A DNA stretch of 7,377 nucleotides from Bacteroidales bacterium (GTDB lineage: Bacteria > Bacteroidota > Bacteroidia > Bacteroidales > UBA932). The notes beneath the pieces are model-generated. The model was not told the DNA's origin and did not search any database. It was given only the letters and a program-made list of their open reading frames with translations. The stretch spans positions 1 through 7,377 of the forward strand of contig JAGABD010000013.1 of the NCBI GenBank assembly GCA_017614795.1, written 5' to 3'. Shown piece by piece: positions 1 through 4,846 of this stretch; within the stretch, counting starts at the first letter, position 1, and the number at the start of each line of letters is the position of its first letter. Both the position numbers and the translations under genes were made by a program.

Positions 1-677
1 ACCTTCGACAGCTGTGCCGCATACATGTGCGACACCAGCGGCTGCGGGGAATTCAGGCGGTCGTCCGGGGTTCGGGGCGAAGTCCAGGAAAGGGAGATGC
101 CGGCCGTGCGGGAGCTGTTGTTCTCGGTGTGGATGAAGGCCGGGCCTTCGGCCGGATTCCAGCTGTATTCCTTTTTGGAAGCGCTTGAGCGCCTGGGCGT
201 GATGGTGAGTGAGAAAAGGTTCAGCTTCGACTCGATCTGAGCCTGGTTGAAGTCGCCCGCAATCACTATGGCCTGATCGCCCTGGAACGAGCGCACCAGG
301 TCGAAGATAAGCAGTATGGTGCTGTCGGTTACGCTCTTGTCGAAGGTGGGAACCTCACGGAAATTGTATACCGTATTGCCGTCGGGATAGGACACGTAGC
401 CCTCCGGGCCGTAGCCTATGCCTTTCGACGCCAGGAACTCGTAGGGGGCCTTTTTTGTGAAGTGCTCCAGCTTCAGGAGATTGCCCCTGGCGGCGTCGGC
501 CGAGGCTATCCCTTTCTGCACCAGCACAAAGTTGGCATAACCTTTGGAAGTAGTACCCGGGGCAAGGTAATAACGGACATTGCTCGGAAGCGTTCCGGTG
601 GTCACGGCGGCAGCCGCTCCGAACACCGAAGCCGCGAGCAGAATGAGAGCCGATATGAGAAGCCTGACCCGACGCAT
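1..677 (-). CDS. M16-peptidase-like exported protein, probably non-catalytic (partial, C-terminus off the left edge)
   Basis: The frame reads from ATG at 677-675 through 225 codons to the window edge, so only the N-terminal part is present. Residues 1-24 form a signal peptide: Arg-rich start, hydrophobic core LLISALILLAASVFG, then a small-residue AAAA site. Mature protein begins TLPSNVRYYLAPGTTSKGYA, resembling the first strands of M16 (insulinase/pitrilysin) domains. VYNFREVPTFDKSVTDSTIL (103-122) matches the region after the active site, and AIVIAGDF (136-143) matches the strand that starts the second half-domain. The expected HxxEH zinc motif appears only as LKLEH (68-72), with the first His missing, and the usual stretch carrying the third zinc ligand looks deleted. 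I therefore infer a periplasmic or outer-membrane M16 paralogue without protease activity. The family call is from memory of Bacteroidetes proteins, with moderate certainty. Confidence 0.65.
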   Translation of the reverse strand, partial: MRRVRLLISALILLAASVFGAAAAVTTGTLPSNVRYYLAPGTTSKGYANFVLVQKGIASADAARGNLLKLEHFTKKAPYEFLASKGIGYGPEGYVSYPDGNTVYNFREVPTFDKSVTDSTILLIFDLVRSFQGDQAIVIAGDFNQAQIESKLNLFSLTITPRRSSASKKEYSWNPAEGPAFIHTENNSSRTAGISLSWTSPRTPDDRLNSPQPLVSHMYAAQLSK

Positions 678-691
678 ACTTTAACCTGCCG

Positions 692-699
692 CAAAATTA
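692..699 (-). promoter_or_regulatory. Candidate -7 promoter element for the M16-like gene
   Basis: The minus strand reads TAATTTTG, a full match to the Bacteroidetes -7 consensus TAnnTTTG, 14 bases before the ATG at 677. I see no TTTG at the usual -33 distance. The leader would be very short, about 10 bases. Confidence 0.45.
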
Positions 700-719
700 C
701 GAAAATTAAACTAATTTAT

Positions 720-727
720 TATTTTTG
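720..727 (+). promoter_or_regulatory. Candidate -7 promoter element for the TPR-U32 gene pair
   Basis: TATTTTTG matches the TAnnTTTG consensus and lies 32 bases before the ATG at 760, giving a leader of about 25 bases. No clear -33 TTTG is visible. It diverges from the minus-strand element at 692-699, so the two promoters share a region of under 40 bases. Confidence 0.5.
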
Positions 728-739
728 CATTTTGCAAAA
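723..739. repeat. Perfect inverted repeat at the TPR promoter (TTTTGCA-TTT-TGCAAAA)
   Basis: Seven-base arms (723-729 and 733-739) are separated by TTT. The left arm overlaps the 3' half of the candidate -7 element at 720-727, so it could be a regulator binding site or a small hairpin at the start of the transcript. An AT-rich palindrome this short can also arise by chance. Confidence 0.35.
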
Positions 740-759
740 GGAAACCAAAGAGTAAGATT

Positions 760-1692
760 ATGAAAAAGTTGTTCATCACTATTGCAGCCATCCTTCTTGG
801 AGCGGCATTCGCTTCCGCTCAGGATCTCGCTTCAGTAACTGAAACCTTCAACAATGGGGCCATAGCTCTTCAGGCCGACAACAAGACCGAAGCCCTCCAG
901 GCCTTCCGCGAAGCTCTCGCAGGAGCAGAACTCATCGGGGCCGAAGGAGAAGAGATCGCCGCCAAGTGCAAGTCATATATCCCGGTGCTGGAGTTCTCCA
1001 TCGCCAAGGAAATGGTCAATAACCAGGACTACGACAACGCCATCGCCGCCCTCAAGGCCACGGTAGCCATTGCAAAGGAGTATGGCGAAGCCGAAACCGC
1101 TGAATCTGCAGCCGACCTCATCCCGCAGGTGCTCATGCAGAAGGCCAACGCCTTCCTGTCCGCCAAGGACTTTGAGGCCGCAGTAGCAGGCTATCAGGCC
1201 GTTCTCGATGCAGATCCCACCAACGGTGTGGCAGCACTCCGCATGGGTTCCGCTCTCAACTCCGCCGGCAAGAAGGACGAGGCAATCGAGGCCTTCAAGC
1301 GCGCAGCCGCTAACGGTCAGGAAAAGCAGGCAGAAAAGCAGATTTCCAACATCTACCTCAAGGCAGCGGCCAACTTCCTCAAGAATAAGGACTATGCAAG
1401 CGCAGTGTCCGAGGCCCTCAAGGTGAACGAGTACGGCGAGAACGCAAAGGCCTATCAGATTGCCGCCCAGGCATCCCAGAGCCTCAAGAAGAATAACGAA
1501 GCCATTCACTATTTCGAGAAGTATCTCGAACTTGCCCCCAATGCCGGCAACGCCACCCAGATTGCATACACCGTGGCAGCTCTCTATCAGCAGCAGGGCA
1601 ACAAGGCAAAGGCCATAGAGTTCTACCAGAAGGCCATCACCGATCCTAAGTTCGGTGCAGAGGCCCAGAAGCAGATCAACGCTCTCAAGTAG
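760..1692 (+). CDS. Exported TPR-repeat protein
   Basis: This 310-aa protein starts at ATG 760. Residues 1-20 are a classic signal peptide (MKKLF, hydrophobic core, then AFASA before Q21), so cleavage after Ala20 into the periplasm is likely; there is no lipobox cysteine. The rest is Ala-rich helical sequence made of tetratricopeptide repeats, recognisable from about residue 22 (FNNGAIALQADNKTEALQAF) and clearest at about 126-190 (FEAAVAGYQAVLDADPTNGV, then KKDEAIEAFKRA) and 245-305 (NEAIHYFEKYLELAPN, GNKAKAIEFYQKAI). No enzymatic motif is visible. TPR proteins act as protein-interaction scaffolds, and the partner cannot be told from the sequence. The upstream GGAAA (741-745) is too far away to be a strong ribosome site, which is normal in this phylum. 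Its stop codon overlaps the start of the U32 gene, so the two are co-transcribed and probably translationally coupled. Confidence 0.9.
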   Translation: MKKLFITIAAILLGAAFASAQDLASVTETFNNGAIALQADNKTEALQAFREALAGAELIGAEGEEIAAKCKSYIPVLEFSIAKEMVNNQDYDNAIAALKATVAIAKEYGEAETAESAADLIPQVLMQKANAFLSAKDFEAAVAGYQAVLDADPTNGVAALRMGSALNSAGKKDEAIEAFKRAAANGQEKQAEKQISNIYLKAAANFLKNKDYASAVSEALKVNEYGENAKAYQIAAQASQSLKKNNEAIHYFEKYLELAPNAGNATQIAYTVAALYQQQGNKAKAIEFYQKAITDPKFGAEAQKQINALK

Positions 1693-3500
1693 TGTATCTA
1701 GAGCTCTTATCCCCCGCCAGAAATCTGGATATCGGCATCGCGGCCATCGACAGCGGTGCCGATGCCGTTTATATAGGCGGCCCGTTCTTCGGCGCCCGAA
1801 AGGATGCCGGAAATTCGGTGGAGGATATAGCTGCCCTGTGCTCCTACGCGCACCGTTTCGGGGCCAGGGTGTTCGTCACTTTCAATATCAGCGTTTCGGA
1901 GGAGGAAATCCCTGAAATGCACTCCATGATGCTGGCCTGCCAGGACGCCGGGGCCGACGCGTTCATCGTCCGCGACGAGCGTATCTTCGGCTGGAAAGAC
2001 ATCACCGTGCCGCTCCATGCCTCAACCCAGTGTGCCATTCGCACCGTAGAAGACGCCCGCCGCTACGAGGCCCTCGGGGCCGCCCGCCTGGTGCTGGAAA
2101 GGGAGCTTTCCCTGGCCGATATCAAGGCTATCCGGGAGGCGGTGTCTTGCGAACTTGAGTGCTTCGTGCACGGGGCGCTGTGCGTGTGCTACAGCGGCGA
2201 CTGCCGGCTCTCGGAGTATCTCGACGGCCGTTCAGCGGACAGGGGTGAATGTATTCAAGCCTGCCGGTCTTTGTACGATCTGGTCGATGCCTCCGGCCGT
2301 GTGCTGGTGCACGACAAGGCCCTGCTGTCGCTTCGCGACTTCAACCTGCTTGCCCGCTTGCAGGAACTGGCCGATGCCGGCGTTTGTTCGTTCAAAATTG
2401 AGGGACGCCTCAAGAACGCCGCTTACGTGCGCAATGTAACGCGGGCGTACTCCCTGGCGGTTGATGGTTTGTGCGAAGAATCCGATTTCACGCGGGCGTC
2501 GTTCGGGCGGGTGTCGGGCGGCTTCACCCCCGACCTTTCGAAGACCTTCAACCGCGGGTATACCGAGCTGTACTTCGACGGCAAGCGTTCCCACGACTGG
2601 TCGTCGATGGACGCCCCGGCCAACCTCGGCACCCTTGTTGGCACGGTCCGACGTCTGCGCCGCGACCGTTCCGGGCTGGAAATAACCCTCTCGGGTCCGA
2701 TCCCGGAACTCCACAACGGCGACGGTTTCACCTTCCTCAAGGGCGCCTCGATAGTGGGCTTCCGCGGCGACGTCTGCGAAGGCAATACCATCCGCTGCCA
2801 GAGCGCCGACGGCCTCCGCGAAGGCATGCGTCTCTATCGCAATATCGACGCAGTGTTCACCCGCGAACTCGAAAAGAACCTCCCGAAGCGCGAGATTCCC
2901 GTGTCTCTGGAGGTTTCGGTTAGCGGAGGCGGTTCCGGCAAATGGGACATAGTGCTGCGCGCCTCTTCGCAGGACGGCCGCATCGTGGAAAGTTCCTTCA
3001 AGGCCGACGTGGACACCGCCGAAAACCGTGCCCGCGCCGCCGCAATGTTCCACGAACAGCTCGGCAAACGCAGCGGCCACTATATTTTCTCGCTGGACCG
3101 CCTCGACGCCCGCGAACTGCCGCTGCTGGCCACCGGAACGCTCAACTCCATGCGTCGCCTTCTGGCTGAAGACCTCGACGCACAGCCTTGCGGCCGCGTA
3201 CCGATGGCCGCGGGAAACCCCGCCGGAGAGACCATAGTTGGGGAGCCCTGTCAAAAAGGGCCGAAAACGTCAGACCCCCCAGAAAAAAACGCGGGGGGTC
3301 CGTCAAAATCGGCCGAAAACGCAAGGGCCGCCGAACCCTTGATGCGCACCCGCTACTGCATCCGCTACGAACTCGGCCTCTGCCCGGTTCACCAGGGTGC
3401 CAAAGATACCGGCCCCCTGTTCCTTCTGAACAACGGCCGCCGTCTTGCCCTCGGCTTCGACTGCTCCCGCTGCGAGATGACAGTCTCCGCCGCCCGTTAG
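1692..3500 (+). CDS. rlhA: U32-family protein of the RlhA (YdcP) type, putative 23S rRNA hydroxylation enzyme
   Basis: 602 aa. The GTG start at 1692-1694 reuses the last base of the upstream TAG stop; the family N-terminus (YLELLSPARNLDIGIAAIDS) begins right after it, which fixes the start. Motifs in order: GADAVYIGGPFFGAR (22-36), HASTQCAIRT (109-118), LECFVHGALCVCYSGDCRLS (155-174), RSADRGECIQACR (180-192) and FKIEGRLK (234-241). These match peptidase-U32 (PF01136) proteins. A DUF3656-like region follows at about 380-500. Cys164, Cys171, Cys187 and Cys191 are the likely 4Fe-4S ligands, by analogy with UbiU/UbiV. The C-terminus has a second Cys set (C556, C564, C591, C594) that may bind a metal. 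E. coli RlhA is needed for hydroxylation of C2501 in 23S rRNA; older 'collagenase' labels are misleading. Residues about 520-546 are a low-complexity linker encoded by a repeat element. The paralogue TrhP (tRNA U34) is an alternative, but the DUF3656 region favours RlhA. Confidence 0.85.
   Translation: MYLELLSPARNLDIGIAAIDSGADAVYIGGPFFGARKDAGNSVEDIAALCSYAHRFGARVFVTFNISVSEEEIPEMHSMMLACQDAGADAFIVRDERIFGWKDITVPLHASTQCAIRTVEDARRYEALGAARLVLERELSLADIKAIREAVSCELECFVHGALCVCYSGDCRLSEYLDGRSADRGECIQACRSLYDLVDASGRVLVHDKALLSLRDFNLLARLQELADAGVCSFKIEGRLKNAAYVRNVTRAYSLAVDGLCEESDFTRASFGRVSGGFTPDLSKTFNRGYTELYFDGKRSHDWSSMDAPANLGTLVGTVRRLRRDRSGLEITLSGPIPELHNGDGFTFLKGASIVGFRGDVCEGNTIRCQSADGLREGMRLYRNIDAVFTRELEKNLPKREIPVSLEVSVSGGGSGKWDIVLRASSQDGRIVESSFKADVDTAENRARAAAMFHEQLGKRSGHYIFSLDRLDARELPLLATGTLNSMRRLLAEDLDAQPCGRVPMAAGNPAGETIVGEPCQKGPKTSDPPEKNAGGPSKSAENARAAEPLMRTRYCIRYELGLCPVHQGAKDTGPLFLLNNGRRLALGFDCSRCEMTVSAAR
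3249..3322 (+). repeat. Palindrome-centred repeat element inside the U32 coding sequence
   Basis: Two direct repeats flank a hairpin. Copy 1 (3250-3269) is GTCAAAAAGGGCCGAAAACG and copy 2 (3302-3321) is GTCAAAATCGGCCGAAAACG, 18 of 20 bases identical. Between them is a perfect 8-bp inverted repeat, GACCCCCC (3273-3280) and GGGGGGTC (3293-3300), with an A-rich 12-base loop. The copies are 52 bases apart, so they fall in different codon phases and encode different peptides (QKGPKT and SKSAEN). The similarity is therefore at DNA level, not from protein repetition. It is read through in frame as a Pro/Gly/Lys-rich linker between the DUF3656-like region and the C-terminal Cys segment. It resembles small palindromic mobile elements tolerated inside genes; that part is inference. 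Confidence 0.6.
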
Positions 3501-3531
3501 TCGCAGAATTAGCAAATATAAATCATAATAA

Positions 3532-3545
3532 AACTTGTACAAGTT
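3532..3545. promoter_or_regulatory. Operator-like 14-bp perfect palindrome
   Basis: AACTTGTACAAGTT is a perfect palindrome. It covers the candidate -33 element (CTTG, 3534-3537) of the toxin-antitoxin promoter, where bound repressor would block RNA polymerase. XRE-type antitoxins of HigA type usually repress their own operon through such sites, so the downstream helix-turn-helix protein is the obvious candidate ligand. Confidence 0.55.
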
Positions 3546-3555
3546 AAAAAATGAT

Positions 3556-3563
3556 TATATTTG
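3556..3563 (+). promoter_or_regulatory. Promoter -7 element of the toxin-antitoxin pair
   Basis: TATATTTG matches TAnnTTTG, with CTTG at 3534-3537 as the -33 box and an 18-base spacer. It ends 4 bases before the ATG at 3568, so transcription would begin at or next to the start codon and the message would be leaderless or nearly so. Confidence 0.6.
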
Positions 3564-3567
3564 CATT

Positions 3568-4131
3568 ATGAAGTTTGATGAGATAACTCAAGACGGCCGG
3601 TTGTGGGCCGCCAGATATGATGGAATGCAAGACAATATTCTGTTTTGCACCTTTAACAATTGGTTAGACCTTGATTGGCTGCTGGATTTCTTCACGGAAC
3701 ACTCTGCGGACTTGTTGAAATATTTCAACATTATCGATCTGGACAAAGCTATATTTGACACTTTTTCAGATGCAATCAGGCTTCAAAGTGTGATTCTTGA
3801 CTTGTCTCCTGAAGCGGATTTAGATGCTCTTTTCAAGCCGTTGGATAACAATCGTACTGCAGAAATGTTATTAGGCAAAGAAAAGGCTAAGGGATTCAAA
3901 ATGTCAGGACATCCATCGTGGCTTAGGTTATATGCGCTTAAATTGGAACCTCAGTCATATGTGATAACAGGAGGGGCTATTAAACTAACCCATACAATGA
4001 ATGAAAGGCAACACACTATAGAAGAGTTGCAAAAGATGGAACGTGTTCGCAACTTTTTGATTGAAAACGGAGTTGTGGATCTGGAAGGAATAAAGGATTA
4101 TAACAACGAAATAAATGGCAAAGGCAATTGA
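3568..4131 (+). CDS. Putative HigB/RelE-like toxin with a long N-terminal extension
   Basis: 187 aa from ATG 3568. The frame is open upstream to a TTG at 3535, but that start would lie inside the promoter and palindrome, so the ATG is preferred. Residues 1-110 (LWAARYDGM, NWLDLDWLLDFFTEH) match no domain I can name. Residues 115-165 have the pattern of the RelE/HigB (Gp49-like) toxin core: HPSWLRLYALKLE, then YVITGGAIKLTHTM, then a charged helix EELQKMERVRNFL. Such toxins cleave mRNA on the ribosome. At 187 aa it is well over the roughly 90-120 aa usual for the family. The next gene overlaps it by 17 bases and encodes an XRE protein, and toxin-first order is typical of HigBA. I recall similar pairs in Bacteroides labelled hypothetical; the toxin role is inference. 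The gene is clearly more AT-rich than the U32 gene, suggesting transfer. Confidence 0.6.
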   Translation: MKFDEITQDGRLWAARYDGMQDNILFCTFNNWLDLDWLLDFFTEHSADLLKYFNIIDLDKAIFDTFSDAIRLQSVILDLSPEADLDALFKPLDNNRTAEMLLGKEKAKGFKMSGHPSWLRLYALKLEPQSYVITGGAIKLTHTMNERQHTIEELQKMERVRNFLIENGVVDLEGIKDYNNEINGKGN

Positions 4132-4567
4132 AGTTTTAAGGGCTCACCAAAGCGAGGAGAAATCTATGTGGAAGGAGCAGGCACAGTGGCACGTTGACAA
4201 CTGGGGCTGGCTGATGCATTCCACCCAAATCGCTCTTTCAGCAAAAAGCAGAATGGTCACATTGGGAATGACCCAGAAAGAACTGGCTCAACGAATGGGG
4301 TGCTCGCAGCAATATGTCTCCCTTATTCTGAAAGGAAAGGAGAATCTAACGTTGGAGACCATTTCAAAAATAGAGAAAGAGCTTGATTGTGAGCTTATTA
4401 TTCACAAGAATAACATCTTCAGCGGGTACGGTACTTCCAGGTCTTCTGCCCAAAGGTATCTGAATGATTCCTCCGGGGAGGATTACGAACCTGAACTCAA
4501 GCCAAGTACCCTTGTAGACGGTTATAAACCTCTCAAGAAAAAGACATCAAAAAAAGGCGGCCAATAA
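4115..4567 (+). CDS. XRE-family helix-turn-helix protein, putative HigA-like antitoxin
   Basis: 150 aa from ATG 4115, overlapping the preceding gene by 17 bases in another frame. The helix-turn-helix lies at about residues 52-92: MTQKELAQRMGCSQQYVSLI is the helix-turn-recognition-helix unit, followed by LKGKENLTLETISKIEKEL, the usual XRE continuation. The N-terminal part (MWKEQAQWHVDNWGWLMHST) is typical of Bacteroidetes XRE proteins paired with a small toxin. The Lys-rich C-terminal tail (KPLKKKTSKKGGQ) is partly encoded by the terminator stem. A second possible start, ATG 4166 (Met18), follows AGGAGA (4155-4160) at good spacing and would give a 133-aa protein without overlap. The likely role is to neutralise the upstream toxin and repress the shared promoter by binding the palindrome at 3532-3545. 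The DNA-binding call is strong and the antitoxin role is inferred from context. Confidence 0.8.
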   Translation: MAKAIEVLRAHQSEEKSMWKEQAQWHVDNWGWLMHSTQIALSAKSRMVTLGMTQKELAQRMGCSQQYVSLILKGKENLTLETISKIEKELDCELIIHKNNIFSGYGTSRSSAQRYLNDSSGEDYEPELKPSTLVDGYKPLKKKTSKKGGQ

Positions 4568-4579
4568 AGCTGCCTTTTT
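4551..4579 (+). terminator. Hairpin terminator containing the XRE stop codon, probably bidirectional
   Basis: AAAAAGGCGGC (4551-4561) pairs with GCTGCCTTTTT (4569-4579) through 10 Watson-Crick pairs and one G-U pair, with a 7-base loop, CAATAAA, that includes the TAA stop. The T-run is on the plus strand. On the minus strand the stem is followed by a run of seven T, so it can also end transcription of the tRNA-Leu gene, whose 3' end is only 2 bases away. Confidence 0.75.
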
Positions 4580-4581
4580 CG

Positions 4582-4665
4582 TGCCCGAGGTGGGAATCGA
4601 ACCCACACGTCTTTAAGGGACACAGGATTTTGAGTCCAGCGCGTCTACCATTCCGCCACTCGGGC
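4582..4665 (-). tRNA. tRNA-Leu (anticodon CAA)
   Basis: This 84-nt type II tRNA reads on the minus strand. Acceptor arms GCCCGAG (4665-4659) and CTCGGGC (4589-4583) pair perfectly, with discriminator A at 4582. The D-stem is GCG/CGC with AATGGTAGA in the loop region. The anticodon loop is CTCAAAA, giving CAA, which reads UUG. A long variable arm (GTC/GAC core) is typical of tRNA-Leu. The T-arm is GTGGG-TTCGATT-CCCAC. CCA is not encoded (C then G follow the discriminator). The anticodon stem CTGGA/TCCTG has a T-T mismatch at its second pair (positions 28 and 42). I find no TAnnTTTG element upstream in 4666-4846 on this strand. Confidence 0.95.
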
Positions 4666-4771
4666 CCGAACCCCGGTCCGAATTCCTGCTCGAGCTCGGC
4701 CTCCTGCAGGTAGTGGCCTGGTGGTTCTGGTGTTCCGGTCCCGTCAACGCCGACGGGGAGGTATCCCTCAC

Positions 4772-4823
4772 ATTTGTCTAGATTTGTCTATACCATAAGA
4801 AAGCGCGAAGGCGTACATTTGTC
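4772..4823 (+). repeat. ATTTGTC direct repeats upstream of the lipoprotein gene
   Basis: ATTTGTCTA occurs at 4772-4780 and again at 4782-4790, a tandem pair with a 10-base period, roughly one helical turn. A third ATTTGTC lies at 4817-4823. They overlap the candidate promoter elements and could bind a regulator on one face of the helix. The copies are short and the functional call is tentative. Confidence 0.35.
4814..4821 (+). promoter_or_regulatory. Candidate -7 promoter element for the BACON-LRR lipoprotein gene
   Basis: TACATTTG matches TAnnTTTG and ends 25 bases before the ATG at 4847, giving a leader of about 20 bases with an A-rich stretch (ACAAAAAACG) as ribosome site. A second match, TAGATTTG at 4779-4786, is an alternative. 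Neither has a well-spaced -33 box. Confidence 0.45.
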
Positions 4824-4846
4824 CCAAACGACAAAAAACGAACGCC

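Noticed and set aside
462..755. A 97-codon plus-strand frame opposite the start of the M16-like gene
   Set aside because: It lies mostly antisense to the signal peptide and N-terminus of the M16-like gene and crosses the divergent promoter region.
973..1509. A 178-codon minus-strand frame inside the TPR gene
   Set aside because: It is a Gly/Leu/Val/Cys-rich product with no domain, antisense to a clear TPR protein.
2232..3254. A 340-codon open frame on the minus strand inside the U32 gene
   Set aside because: It is antisense to a well-conserved U32 protein and has no recognisable motif; it is a by-product of high GC at third codon positions.
3249..3322. CRISPR-like repeat or intrinsic terminator
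   Set aside because: Only two imperfect copies exist, with a palindrome rather than unique spacers between, and no T-run follows the stem on the plus strand. The coding frame continues through it.
3501..4665. tRNA-associated attachment-site duplication around the toxin-antitoxin block
   Set aside because: Comparing the tRNA 3' end with the sequence around 3490-3530 shows no shared run beyond a few bases.
4666..4790. A minus-strand reading with protein-like composition (PEPPGHYLQEAELEQEFG) upstream of the tRNA
   Set aside because: It has no start codon after an upstream stop and runs straight into the tRNA. It could be a gene scrap, but nothing supports a product.
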